DNA from: Pseudoalteromonas lipolytica
GTDB taxonomy: Bacteria > Pseudomonadota > Gammaproteobacteria > Enterobacterales > Alteromonadaceae
DNA length: 64,000 nt
Direction of reading: 5' to 3'
Assembly: GCF_900116435.1 (NCBI RefSeq)
Contig: NZ_FPAZ01000013.1
Coordinates: forward strand, 83,757 to 147,756
Positions 1-8,804 of the stretch are shown in pieces; within the stretch, counting starts at the first letter, position 1, and every line of letters starts with the position of its first letter. Below the pieces are notes generated by a model. The model saw only the letters and a list, made by a program, of their open reading frames with translations, did no database searches and was not told the DNA's origin. The position numbers were made by a program, and so were the translations under genes.

Positions 1-153
1 CTGCAATATTACTTAATCATTCAGAGGGGTTAAACCTGACGCAAGCTGCGTTAAAAGTTTCTATCTAGAACAACGTAATGATGAAGCTTTTCGCCTTGCT
101 ATTGCCCGTTTTATCTGTCTCTAAACAGCTTAATTAAGCTACCTAGAGTTTAA

Positions 154-1107
154 GTGAATGCGTTTTTAGGCGAAAATATTATGCTCGTTAGCTCATTATC
201 TTTAGCTCTTACAGTGGCCACTAACTCGTTTTTAGTTATGGCCGACATGCCTTATACACCGATTGATGAAATTAACCTTGCTAAGCCCAATGGCAAGTTA
301 GCAAAAGCTGTTGCGACTACACCTCATGGCTTTTTGATGCATTTAGGTGATATGAAATCTGGCTCTCTTGCATGTACCAATGAACTCTTAACAAGCAATA
401 AACAACTACTTACTTCTCTTTCTTCTCAGCCATTTATTTACACGCCTGGCGACAATGAATGGACCGACTGTGACCGTGCTACGCTAAATCCCCGTTTTGA
501 TGAACTTGAGCGATTAAACTACGTTAAAGGATTAATGTATGACGAAGCATACGTTAAAAAAGCGAAGCAGCTCGAGGGCTTTACACAGCAGGCCGATATG
601 CTTGAAAACGCTCGCTGGCAGTTTGACGGAATAGAGTTTCGCACTTTGCATATACCAGGTACGTTTAATGGCCGCTCTCAAATACTAAAAACTGATAAAC
701 ATGTTGCACTCGATGCGGCCGATACACGAGACAAGCTCAATGTAAATTGGTTAAATCAGGCGTTAGTTAATCAGAGTGCGAAGGCATATGTGTTTGGCTT
801 TCAAGCCGATATCTATCGTTCAACTAAAAAGCAGCCATGCGCTGATTCACGCCGAAGCGACTGCGACGCCTTTAAAGTATATCGAGATGCAATCAATGAC
901 TTTGCAAAGCGCACTGATAAGCCGGTGTTGGTAATGCATGGTGATACACCCCCATACTGTCAGCAGCAACTGGCTGATAATTTAACCCGTTTGAATGTGC
1001 CCGGCGACTTTGAAGTAAGTGATATAGCGAAGGTGAGTTTAGTCGATGGTCATTGGCAAATTAACAGTATGGCGTCAGGGAAGGTATTAACTGTTCAATG
1101 TAAGTAA
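154..1107 (+). CDS. secreted metallophosphoesterase-like protein
   Basis: The protein carries calcineurin-like phosphoesterase motifs: a HLGDMKSGS block near residue 63, PGDNEWTDC near residue 97 and a C-terminal VMHGD. It is probably exported, since residues 10-31 are hydrophobic and end in an Ala-rich stretch. It starts with GTG at 154; ATG at 181 would give a shorter signal peptide and is equally possible, because neither has a strong ribosome binding site. The n-region lacks Lys or Arg, which is odd for a signal peptide. The substrate is unknown. The gene converges on the TonB receptor gene, and the two share a terminator. Confidence 0.6.
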   Translation: MNAFLGENIMLVSSLSLALTVATNSFLVMADMPYTPIDEINLAKPNGKLAKAVATTPHGFLMHLGDMKSGSLACTNELLTSNKQLLTSLSSQPFIYTPGDNEWTDCDRATLNPRFDELERLNYVKGLMYDEAYVKKAKQLEGFTQQADMLENARWQFDGIEFRTLHIPGTFNGRSQILKTDKHVALDAADTRDKLNVNWLNQALVNQSAKAYVFGFQADIYRSTKKQPCADSRRSDCDAFKVYRDAINDFAKRTDKPVLVMHGDTPPYCQQQLADNLTRLNVPGDFEVSDIAKVSLVDGHWQINSMASGKVLTVQCK

Positions 1108-1123
1108 AAAATTAAGTAAAAAA

Positions 1124-1146
1124 AGAGCGGCTTTATAAGCCGCTCT
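1124..1146. terminator. bidirectional hairpin terminator
   Basis: Perfect 8-bp arms (AGAGCGGC / GCCGCTCT) around a 7-nt loop, flanked by A-rich and T-rich tracts. It lies between the convergent phosphoesterase and TonB receptor genes and can serve both. Confidence 0.8.
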
Positions 1147-1158
1147 GGTTTTAAGTTA

Positions 1159-4125
1159 TTAAAACTTTAACTTCACACCCATTTTAAATTGACGACCTAA
1201 AACGTCATAGTTACTTGGGAATGTGTTACCTGAGTTTGAGCTTGTATCACCAGCTTCACCGCCCACTACAGGTGGCTCTTTTTCAAACATGTTATCAATA
1301 CCGAATGTAACATTCATGTATTCGGTAACATGATAGCTGGCAAATAAATCGAAGTAATCATAGCTTTCAATACTTCTGAATTCTTCAAAAACATTAGGTG
1401 CTTCGATTGGCTCAACATCAACACCATCTATATGGCGCCATTGTAATGAAACCGTAAAGTCTTCCCAAATCCAGCTAGTACGTTGTACCCAGCGTAATTC
1501 AGAAACAGGATCACAGCTTGTGCTGAAATACCCTTTACAGTCAATAATGCGGGCAGTGCTGGAACTTTGTGATTCTTGAGTTAGGTATTTGTTTACATTA
1601 CCAGAGAACTGCAATTCGCCCATATCATCAAGCAAAATACCAAAATTAAACCCAAGCTCTACACCCTCGGCGCGTTGGTTTTTTAAGTTGGTCGTAAATT
1701 GCTCAATACCCGCGCCAGCAATTGTTAAATCACCCCCAATGCGGTTGATTTTTGCACACTCGTTTGCATCGCCAAGTACATAACATGCATCTAGAATTTC
1801 CTGAGCTGAGAAGTTACCAATAATATTATCAATATCAATATCGTAGTAATCGAGTGTAATTGTAAAGTTTTCAACTGCACTGAACTCAGGCGTCCAGACA
1901 ATACCCGCAGTAAATGTTTCTGCTTCTTCAGCACCAGGTGGGTTTAAAGGATCGCTCCCGCTGATAACTTGCACTTGACCAGATATTACATCTTGTACAT
2001 TACCTACTTGCGCGTCAGTCATGCCAGTTGAAATACAAAGTTGTCTCAACGTTGCATCAATATTAGCGGCATTTGCGACAGAGCAAGGATCTTGTTGTGC
2101 ATTGTCTAAGCCTGTGACTACAGGTGATGCAATCTCACCAACATTAGGTGCACGTGTTGCTTGTTGTTGCATTACACGAACAAGTACATCACTTACAGGG
2201 CGCCAGTTAAAACCGAGCTTCCAAGTTTCGTTACTACCAACAGTGTCATAGTCTGCCCAGCGGAAACCAAATTCAACATCAAGTGTTTCAGCACCAGGTA
2301 ACCCATCTAACACAGGTAGGTAACCTTCTAAAAATACCTCATCAACTTTAAAGCCACCCGAAATCGGTAGCTGGTTACCACCGGCTCCCCCTTGGCAGCT
2401 TGCAGGGGCAAGTTTTAAACATTCATCCGGTTCAAAAAGGCCTTTTTCGCGACGATTTTCATAACCAAAGCTCATCGAAAGTGGCGCACCTGCACCTGGA
2501 ATTTCGATAAAATTAATGGCGCCATTAACCGTTGCGGTGAAAATTTCTTGGCTGTATTTTTGCTGTTGCAGGGCGATTGCTTGAGCGTATCCTGCCATTT
2601 CTTCAGTGATTGTACCGAAACCACCAAATAAATTGATTGGCACACAGCTAGAATCACCATTTTTACAAGTGACACCATCTGTTGTATCAAGAGCATTTTG
2701 AATATTAGTTAGGTTAGTATAGCCGCCACGCACTGTGGTTCTGTTAGATTCACCATATTGGTAGCTAACATCGTATTCCCAGTCATCAAGGAAGAAACCT
2801 GTCACACCAGTTACAAGTTGGAATTGCGCACTGTCATAACGTTCTGTTCTTGCGCCAAGTTCTAACGTTCTACGACGAAGTTGAACTTTTAAATAGTCTT
2901 CACTATCAACGATACCATTGCCATTGACGTCTTGCCAGTTGCTATCATCTAAGCTTCCAGCTGCCAGAGCTGCTGTTGCTCCGTCAATCATAAATTGTCT
3001 AGCTTGGTCACCAATTAGTGGATTAGCAAGCGGTAAGTTGAAGCTTGAACCAAATGTTCCAGATGGTGCGACCTGAGTATCAACACTGGTATTTGTGTAG
3101 TTGAAGCTTGAATATACTTTATGCTCATCAGTTAAGTTATATTTAGCAATGGCTGTAGCAGAATAACGCTCTGAAGGTGTTTGGTAGAAGTTATAAGGGT
3201 TAAAGTTAAATACACTACAGGTGTCTGGTTGCAATGTTCCGTCATTTCTAAATTGCCCAGAACCTGTTGTACCCGCACCTACAATCGCAAATCTCGTAGG
3301 GAATGCAGTTGTTGAACCGCCACTTTCAACAGAGTTTGGACCGCTACAATCTGCTGGTGCTGGAATTGGGGGTTCACCATTGAGGAATTGCTCGTAGTTA
3401 GCACCTGTTTTAGTTTCTATACCGAGTAGGCCCAGCGGACGGTCACCCAGTAAGATTTGATCACGTTGGCTCCAGCCTAAAGAGAGAACCACATTGCCTT
3501 TATCATCTTCTAAATTAGAGCCGATTGTCAGGGCTATGCTGTCTTTATCGCCATCACCATCACCTGTTTCAGAGTGCTTAAAGTCTAAATCAACGCCTTG
3601 GAAGTCATCTTTTAAGACTACATTCACAGCACCTGCAATCGCATCTGAGCCGTATACCGCAGAGGCACCACCGGTAATAATGTCAATTCTTTCAATGAGG
3701 GCTGTGGGGATTGTTGAGCTATCAACAGACCCATTATAGTTGTATGGAATCATCCGGCGACCATTCATTAACACTAAAGAGCGTTGTGAACCTAAGCCCC
3801 TTAAGTTAATGGTTGCGGCACCGCCAGAGCCATTATTTACGTTACTACCGTCTCCAGGGATTGTAGAGGGAAGGGTTCTAAGGATTTGCTCTACTTCAGG
3901 TTCTTGTTGATAACCTAGTTCTTTTTCTCCAATTGAAACAATAGGGCTTGCAGAGACCGCACCAGGTTGTCTAATCCGACTACCGGTGACTGATATCACT
4001 TCGAGATCTTTTTTTGCTTCAGTTTCTTCTTCGGCTGAACTTGTTGGTGCATACAGTAAAACTGATGACACGAAGCCTGTACTAATTGCTAATCTTATAG
4101 CATTAGATAGTTTGCTGGTTAACAT
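1159..4125 (-). CDS. TonB-dependent outer membrane receptor
   Basis: A 988-residue outer membrane receptor. It has a signal peptide (about residues 1-31, ending SSA), then a plug domain beginning near EVISVTGSRIR and containing the INLRGLG, LVLMNGRRM and GGASAVYGSDAIAGAVNVVLK signatures. A long beta-barrel follows, ending in the terminal Phe (GVKLKF) typical of outer membrane proteins. This class in Alteromonadales imports siderophores, peptides or glycans using TonB energy; the ligand cannot be told from sequence. It is monocistronic, with no adjacent FecIR-like regulator or transporter. Confidence 0.9.
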   Translation of the reverse strand: MLTSKLSNAIRLAISTGFVSSVLLYAPTSSAEEETEAKKDLEVISVTGSRIRQPGAVSASPIVSIGEKELGYQQEPEVEQILRTLPSTIPGDGSNVNNGSGGAATINLRGLGSQRSLVLMNGRRMIPYNYNGSVDSSTIPTALIERIDIITGGASAVYGSDAIAGAVNVVLKDDFQGVDLDFKHSETGDGDGDKDSIALTIGSNLEDDKGNVVLSLGWSQRDQILLGDRPLGLLGIETKTGANYEQFLNGEPPIPAPADCSGPNSVESGGSTTAFPTRFAIVGAGTTGSGQFRNDGTLQPDTCSVFNFNPYNFYQTPSERYSATAIAKYNLTDEHKVYSSFNYTNTSVDTQVAPSGTFGSSFNLPLANPLIGDQARQFMIDGATAALAAGSLDDSNWQDVNGNGIVDSEDYLKVQLRRRTLELGARTERYDSAQFQLVTGVTGFFLDDWEYDVSYQYGESNRTTVRGGYTNLTNIQNALDTTDGVTCKNGDSSCVPINLFGGFGTITEEMAGYAQAIALQQQKYSQEIFTATVNGAINFIEIPGAGAPLSMSFGYENRREKGLFEPDECLKLAPASCQGGAGGNQLPISGGFKVDEVFLEGYLPVLDGLPGAETLDVEFGFRWADYDTVGSNETWKLGFNWRPVSDVLVRVMQQQATRAPNVGEIASPVVTGLDNAQQDPCSVANAANIDATLRQLCISTGMTDAQVGNVQDVISGQVQVISGSDPLNPPGAEEAETFTAGIVWTPEFSAVENFTITLDYYDIDIDNIIGNFSAQEILDACYVLGDANECAKINRIGGDLTIAGAGIEQFTTNLKNQRAEGVELGFNFGILLDDMGELQFSGNVNKYLTQESQSSSTARIIDCKGYFSTSCDPVSELRWVQRTSWIWEDFTVSLQWRHIDGVDVEPIEAPNVFEEFRSIESYDYFDLFASYHVTEYMNVTFGIDNMFEKEPPVVGGEAGDTSSNSGNTFPSNYDVLGRQFKMGVKLKF

Positions 4126-4272
4126 TGTTATCTCCCAATAAATTATAGTTGGCTAGAAAACAATGGAATACTGCTGATAGTCCATTCTTAGCAATATCAG
4201 CTTAGTATACATATTAGGTAAAAGTAAAAAAATACTTTGTTATTTTGTATATGTTTTTCAAAAATACCAATG

Positions 4273-4317
4273 CTTTACGAAAAAAAGCGACTTATAAAGC
4301 CGCTTTTTTTCGTAAAG
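4273..4317. terminator. strong hairpin terminator
   Basis: Perfect 17-bp arms (4273-4289 and 4301-4317) around an 11-nt loop. The arms include runs of seven A and seven T, so it can terminate in either direction. It lies just downstream of the minus-strand small lipoprotein gene and insulates it from the TonB receptor gene. Confidence 0.85.
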
Positions 4318-4326
4318 TCTCTATTT

Positions 4327-4518
4327 TTAGCAGTTAGTTTCTTCTGCTTTTACACCTTCTTTAACTTCTTCGCATGCATCTTCTACTGCATTTTGAGCGT
4401 CGGTTACTGCTTCATCAATGCGCTCACCAGCTTCTTCTGCTGTGTTGTCTTCACACCCCATAATAAATAAAGCTGAAAATAGGGCGATAGTAGCTGCTTT
4501 TAAAGTTGAATTTTTCAT
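4327..4518 (-). CDS. small acidic lipoprotein
   Basis: A 63-residue predicted lipoprotein: MKNSTLK n-region, hydrophobic core, lipobox FIMGC with Cys about residue 21, then a short acidic helical tail rich in Glu and Ala. The ATG at 4518 is preceded by AAGGA at good spacing; a longer reading upstream lacks a binding site and would bury the signal peptide. Small size and composition resemble entericidin-type stress lipoproteins, but I see no specific family motif. The neighbouring DUF1328 gene, read in the same direction 52 bp upstream, suggests a shared envelope-stress context. Confidence 0.7.
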   Translation of the reverse strand: MKNSTLKAATIALFSALFIMGCEDNTAEEAGERIDEAVTDAQNAVEDACEEVKEGVKAEETNC

Positions 4519-4570
4519 AATGAAATTCCTTGTAAATAAATTAGTAAAGTAAATTGCTGTTGGTTTATTA

Positions 4571-4744
4571 TTACTTAGGTACATTGCCTCTAAGAGCACC
4601 TGATATAAGTGAAATAACAAGTAAAACTAAGAATATAAAAAATATGATTTTAGCTATGCCTGCTGCGGCCCCTGCAATACCGCCAAAACCTAACACTGCA
4701 GCGATTAGCGCTATAACTAAAAAAGTAACTGTCCAGCGTAACAT
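4571..4744 (-). CDS. DUF1328 (YtjA-type) small membrane protein
   Basis: A 57-residue protein starting [20 protein letters not shown], with a [13 protein letters not shown] motif and a second hydrophobic helix, ending LRGNVPK. This is the typical layout of the DUF1328 family (E. coli YtjA): two membrane segments around a Gly/Ala-rich turn. The ATG at 4744 follows an AAGGAG binding site at ideal spacing. Family members are often induced by stress or in stationary phase; their molecular role is unknown. Confidence 0.85.
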   Translation of the reverse strand: MLRWTVTFLVIALIAAVLGFGGIAGAAAGIAKIIFFIFLVLLVISLISGALRGNVPK

Positions 4745-4960
4745 AATGTTCTCCTTGGTTATTTAATTTCGTTTCGGTTGATTAGACTGAAGCGAGTTCC
4801 ATACCAAAGTTTTAAAGTCCTTATTTTTCAATTTGTTAGTTTTTTTTCGGTTTTTTTTGTGGCGTGTCGTTTGGTAATTATTACGAGTGATCATGTAACT
4901 TATTCATAGTGATAATTTTTCAACTTCTATGCTGAAAGTGGACGCCTGTGAGTATGTTTT

Positions 4961-4975
4961 CTTGGTAAGACCAAT
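4961..4975. promoter_or_regulatory. PdhR/FadR-subfamily (GntR) operator candidate, distal
   Basis: CTTGGTAAGACCAAT has the TTGGT-N3-ACCAA dyad of GntR regulators of the FCD type (PdhR, LldR, GlcC). It lies about 300 bp upstream of oadG and pairs with a better copy at 5165. Function is inferred. Confidence 0.45.
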
Positions 4976-5164
4976 TTAACCTGTATGGCATACGAGTTAC
5001 CAAACCCCTTGCTTTAGCTGATTTTTACGCTGCTACGTTACACAGTTAACTATTTTTACATATAACTTTTGACTATATTGAGTATTTTTATCGTCTATAT
5101 TGGGTAGTTAATTGCCGTAATGGCTTGGTGTTAATTAATTGTTTGATGTGTTACCCTATAATTA

Positions 5165-5179
5165 ATTGGTTTTACCAAT
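5165..5179. promoter_or_regulatory. PdhR-type operator candidate, proximal to oadG
   Basis: ATTGGTTTTACCAAT is an exact match to the PdhR consensus ATTGGT-N3-ACCAAT and sits about 100 bp upstream of the oadG start. A TTGACA -35-like hexamer (5179-5184) overlaps its right edge, as expected for a repressor site, although I see no clean -10 at the right distance. PdhR senses pyruvate, which is the product of oxaloacetate decarboxylase. Confidence 0.55.
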
Positions 5180-5276
5180 TGACAATAAAGCTTTAAAAAT
5201 AAGTTTTGTTTGTTATTATGAATGTATAAATATTCGATTTAAGTGTTTTTTTATTCTGAGTAGCGAGGGGAGCAGT

Positions 5277-5525
5277 ATGGATATTGGTGGCTTACTTACA
5301 ACCGCAGCCAGCTTAATGCTAACGGGTATGGTGGGTGTATTTATCTTTCTCAGTATTTTGATTTCAGCCGTACTGCTGATGTCGAAATTGTTGGGGCGAT
5401 TTGAAAACTCTGCGAGCTCAGTTCCAGTCCGAACCGCAAAATTACAGCCTCAGCAAGGGGTACCACCGACACATATTGCAGCTATCAGCGCTGCTATCGC
5501 TCAATTTAGAAATAAACAACAATAA
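5277..5525 (+). CDS. oadG: oxaloacetate decarboxylase gamma subunit
   Basis: An 82-residue membrane protein: MDIGGLLTTAASLMLTGMVG followed by one transmembrane helix (about residues 8-36), then a Pro/Gln-rich cytoplasmic tail. Length and topology match OadG, which assembles the Na+-pumping oxaloacetate decarboxylase and binds zinc through its tail. ATG at 5277 follows an AGGGGAG binding site. It is the first gene of oadGAB, 15 bp upstream of oadA. Confidence 0.85.
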   Translation: MDIGGLLTTAASLMLTGMVGVFIFLSILISAVLLMSKLLGRFENSASSVPVRTAKLQPQQGVPPTHIAAISAAIAQFRNKQQ

Positions 5526-5540
5526 CGGAGCAGCTTGAAC

Positions 5541-7319
5541 ATGGCTAAATTAAAACTAACCGAATTAGTATTGCGTGATGCGCATCAGTCTCTCTTAGCA
5601 ACGCGTATGCGCCTAGATGATATGCTGCCTATTGCCGAAAAGCTTGATCATGCAGGTTATTGGTCTATTGAATCATGGGGGGGAGCTACTTTTGACTCCT
5701 GTATCCGTTATTTAGGTGAAGACCCTTGGCAGCGTATCCGTGAGCTAAAGGCGGCAATGCCAAACACTAAACAGCAAATGTTATTACGCGGTCAAAACCT
5801 TTTAGGTTATCGCCACTATGCTGATGACGTTGTTGAAAAATTTGTTGAACGCGCCCATAAAAATGGCGTTGATGTATTCCGTATTTTCGATGCGATGAAT
5901 GATGTACGTAACTTAGAAACGGCGATTAAAGCGGCTGTTAAAGTGGGAGCGCACGCGCAAGGGACTATTTCGTATACGGTAAGCCCTGTTCATACGCTTG
6001 ATATGTGGTTAAAACTTGCTAAACAATTAGAAGAGCTTGGTTGTCACTCTATTTGTATTAAAGATATGGCGGGTTTATTAAAACCGTATGAGTGTGAGCA
6101 ACTCATTAAAGGGTTGAAAGAGACAGTTTCAATTCCGATTGCTATGCAATGTCATGCGACTACGGGGCTTAGCACTGCAACATATCAAAAAGCAATTGAT
6201 GCGGGTATTGATATGCTTGATACCGCAATATCGTCAATGAGTATGACGTATGGCCACAGTGCCACTGAAACAATTGTGTCAATTGTTGAAGGCACAGAGC
6301 GCGATACTGAACTCGATTTAAATCAACTTGAAGAAATTGCTGCGTACTTCCGTGATGTTCGCAAAAAGTATGCGGCATTTGAAGGCAGCTTAAAAGGGGT
6401 TGATGGTCGAATTTTACTAGCACAAGTGCCTGGCGGCATGTTAACTAACATGGAAAACCAGCTTAAAGAGCAAGGTGCAGCAGATAAATTAGACCAAGTA
6501 TTACTTGAGATCCCGCGTGTTCGTGAAGACTTAGGGTTCATTCCGCTTGTTACACCCACCTCGCAAATAGTAGGAACACAAGCGGTACTTAATGTATTAA
6601 CTGGTGAGCGTTATAAAACAATCACTAAAGAAACTGCCGGTGTACTTAAAGGTGAATATGGTGCGACACCAGCGCCAATGAATAAAGAGTTGCAAGAACG
6701 CGTCCTTGATGGTGCTGAACCGATTACTTGTCGCCCTGCTGATAAACTTGAGCCTGAACTTGAGAAATTAGAAGCTGAGCTTTTAAAAGAAGCCAAAGAG
6801 CAAGGTTTAGAGCTTGCTGATGAAGTGATTGATGATGTGCTTACTTATGCATTATTCCCGCAAATTGGCTTGAAGTTTATTAAAAACCGCCATAATCCTG
6901 ATGCATTTGAAGCAGTTCCAACCGCTGAAACTGCCCAGACTGAAAGTAAACAACCTACGTCAGGTAAAAATGCCGTTAAAGCTGAGCAGTATAGCGTAAA
7001 AGTTGATGGGAAAGTTTACGATGTCGTAGTAGCGCAAGGTGGTGAGCTTAAAGAAGTTACTCTTAAAGACAGCGAATTAATTCCACAATCGGCATCAGCG
7101 TCAGCGGGTGAAACGCTCAATGCGCCATTGGCGGGTAATATCTTTAAAATTAAGGTAAAGCCGGGCCAAACGGTAAATCAAGGCGATGTGGTTATCATTA
7201 TGGAAGCAATGAAAATGGAAACCGAAGTTCGTGCTGCACATACAGGCACTGTCGCTGAAATCTTAGTAGCCGAAGGTGACTCAGTTACCACTGGCGATGC
7301 TATGATTTCGTTAGCGTAG
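5541..7319 (+). CDS. oadA: oxaloacetate decarboxylase alpha subunit
   Basis: A 592-residue biotin enzyme. The N-terminal carboxyltransferase domain (about 1-300) has RDAHQSL, the [11 protein letters not shown] lysine motif and the QCHATTG metal ligand. A conserved carboxylase domain follows, then a Ser/Thr/Ala-rich linker and a C-terminal biotinyl domain with EAMKMET (biotinyl Lys about 558). It transfers the oxaloacetate carboxyl group to biotin, giving pyruvate; OadB then decarboxylates the carboxybiotin and pumps Na+. The start is ATG 5541 after CGGAG; a TTG two codons earlier is less likely. Confidence 0.95.
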   Translation: MAKLKLTELVLRDAHQSLLATRMRLDDMLPIAEKLDHAGYWSIESWGGATFDSCIRYLGEDPWQRIRELKAAMPNTKQQMLLRGQNLLGYRHYADDVVEKFVERAHKNGVDVFRIFDAMNDVRNLETAIKAAVKVGAHAQGTISYTVSPVHTLDMWLKLAKQLEELGCHSICIKDMAGLLKPYECEQLIKGLKETVSIPIAMQCHATTGLSTATYQKAIDAGIDMLDTAISSMSMTYGHSATETIVSIVEGTERDTELDLNQLEEIAAYFRDVRKKYAAFEGSLKGVDGRILLAQVPGGMLTNMENQLKEQGAADKLDQVLLEIPRVREDLGFIPLVTPTSQIVGTQAVLNVLTGERYKTITKETAGVLKGEYGATPAPMNKELQERVLDGAEPITCRPADKLEPELEKLEAELLKEAKEQGLELADEVIDDVLTYALFPQIGLKFIKNRHNPDAFEAVPTAETAQTESKQPTSGKNAVKAEQYSVKVDGKVYDVVVAQGGELKEVTLKDSELIPQSASASAGETLNAPLAGNIFKIKVKPGQTVNQGDVVIIMEAMKMETEVRAAHTGTVAEILVAEGDSVTTGDAMISLA

Positions 7320-7329
7320 GGGATAGAAG

Positions 7330-8460
7330 ATGGATGGTCTTTTAAACCTTTGGCATGCAACGGGTATAGCAAACTTTACCTTTCCAGCTTTGATTATGAT
7401 TGCCGTAGGGTGCTTATTGCTGTATTTGGCAATTGCACGTAATTTTGAGCCGTTGCTGCTTTTACCCATTGGCTTCGGCGCTATTTTGACAAACATTCCA
7501 GTTGCTGGGTTATCTGACCCAGGTGGGCTTTTATATTATGTTTATCACATTGGTATCGACTCAGGTGTTTTTCCACTGTTGATCTTTATGGGGGTGGGTG
7601 CATTAACAGATTTTAGTGCTTTAATTGCAAACCCTCGCATGTTGTTATTGGGGGCTGCTGCTCAGTTTGGTATTTTTGCAACCTTATTTGGTGCCATTTT
7701 ACTTAACTTTATTCCAGGTTTTGAGTTTACCCTGCAAGATGCATCCGCTATCGCTATTATCGGTGGTGCAGATGGTCCAACGGCAATATTTTTAGCGTCG
7801 AAATTGGCTCCTGATTTATTAGGTGCCATTGCAGTAGCTGCCTATTCGTACATGGCATTGGTTCCTATAATTCAACCGCCCATCATGCGAGCTTTAACAA
7901 CGCCTGAAGAGCGCCAAATTCAAATGCCACAATTACGTGCTGTGTCGAAAACCGAGAAGATTATTTTCCCGCTTATGGTATTGAGCCTAACTATTTTGTT
8001 CTTACCAGCGGCAACCCCTCTTGTTGGCATGTTTTGTTTAGGTAATTTAATGCGAGAGTCTGGTGTTGTTGACCGTTTAAGTAATAGTGCGCAAAACGAG
8101 ATCATTAACATTACCACTATTTTCTTAGGTCTTGCTGTTGGCTCAAAACTGGCTGCCGATAAGTTCTTAACTGTCGAAACGATAGGTATTTTAGTACTTG
8201 GTGCATTGGCTTTTGCCATTGGTACAGCGTCTGGTGTCTTTATGGCAAAAGGCCTCAATAAGATTTCTAAATCACCTATTAACCCGCTAGTAGGGGCTGC
8301 TGGAGTGTCGGCCGTTCCAATGGCTGCGCGTGTTGTTAATAAAGTAGGCCTTGAAAGTAACCCGCATAATTTCTTGTTAATGCATGCAATGGGGCCAAAT
8401 GTTGCAGGGGTACTGGGCAGCGCTGTTGCAGCAGGTATTTTGTTAGCGATTGTAGGTTAA
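7330..8460 (+). CDS. oadB: oxaloacetate decarboxylase beta subunit (Na+ pump)
   Basis: A 376-residue polytopic membrane protein with the family signature [17 protein letters not shown]; Asp148 there corresponds to the Na+/H+-binding aspartate. A second conserved stretch (about 305-365) contains [18 protein letters not shown] and [14 protein letters not shown]. It couples decarboxylation of carboxybiotin to Na+ export, building the sodium motive force used by marine bacteria. It starts 10 bp after oadA and is followed by a strong terminator, closing oadGAB. Confidence 0.95.
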   Translation: MDGLLNLWHATGIANFTFPALIMIAVGCLLLYLAIARNFEPLLLLPIGFGAILTNIPVAGLSDPGGLLYYVYHIGIDSGVFPLLIFMGVGALTDFSALIANPRMLLLGAAAQFGIFATLFGAILLNFIPGFEFTLQDASAIAIIGGADGPTAIFLASKLAPDLLGAIAVAAYSYMALVPIIQPPIMRALTTPEERQIQMPQLRAVSKTEKIIFPLMVLSLTILFLPAATPLVGMFCLGNLMRESGVVDRLSNSAQNEIINITTIFLGLAVGSKLAADKFLTVETIGILVLGALAFAIGTASGVFMAKGLNKISKSPINPLVGAAGVSAVPMAARVVNKVGLESNPHNFLLMHAMGPNVAGVLGSAVAAGILLAIVG

Positions 8461-8494
8461 TAAAGCGATTACACATTTTACTTCCAACCGACTG

Positions 8495-8514
8495 GCGCAG
8501 TAATTTTACTGCGC
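8495..8514 (+). terminator. oadGAB terminator
   Basis: 9-bp arms (GCGCAGTAA / TTACTGCGC) with a 2-nt loop, followed by eight T residues. Confidence 0.85.
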
Positions 8515-8565
8515 TTTTTTTTGCCTATAGACTGGCTACATTACCGTCTACATTAGGAAGCCACC

Positions 8566-8742
8566 ATGAATATATTTGTTATCTTACTTTGCTTGTTTAT
8601 TGCCTTGGTTATTCTGGTGCCGTTACTTGAAAAGTACCATTCAAAACTGGGCCTTGATGGCGCAACTAAATACGCTAAATACATTTGGCCTCTAGTGATG
8701 ATCTCAATGGTTATTCAGCTTATTTATTTACTCGTAAGGTAA
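8566..8742 (+). CDS. 58-residue two-helix membrane protein
   Basis: A small ORF starting MNIFVILLCLFIALVILVPL, with a charged middle (LEKYHSKLGLDGATKYAKY) and a second helix ending YLLVR. ATG at 8566 follows AGGAAG at good spacing, and terminators lie on both sides. It looks like a real single-gene unit. I do not recognise a family; small inner membrane proteins of this form are common and mostly uncharacterised. Confidence 0.65.
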   Translation: MNIFVILLCLFIALVILVPLLEKYHSKLGLDGATKYAKYIWPLVMISMVIQLIYLLVR

Positions 8743-8760
8743 TTTAGGGCCAAGCACAAA

Positions 8761-8787
8761 AAAGCCGCTACAACGTGCAGCGGCTTT
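8761..8787. terminator. bidirectional hairpin terminator
   Basis: AAAGCCGCT / AGCGGCTTT arms (9 bp) around a 9-nt loop, between the small plus-strand membrane protein gene and the minus-strand peptidase gene. Confidence 0.8.
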
Positions 8788-8804
8788 GTCATTATTAATT
8801 TAGC

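Larger units (their letters stand above)
4745..5276. other. 532-bp non-coding region upstream of oadG
   Basis: No convincing ORF or RNA gene. It carries the divergent promoters of the DUF1328 gene and oadGAB, and two TGGT-N3-ACCA palindromes listed separately. Confidence 0.6.

Noticed and set aside
4554..4766. 70-residue plus-strand ORF
   Set aside because: It is the antisense shadow of the DUF1328 gene, which has the ribosome binding site and family motifs.
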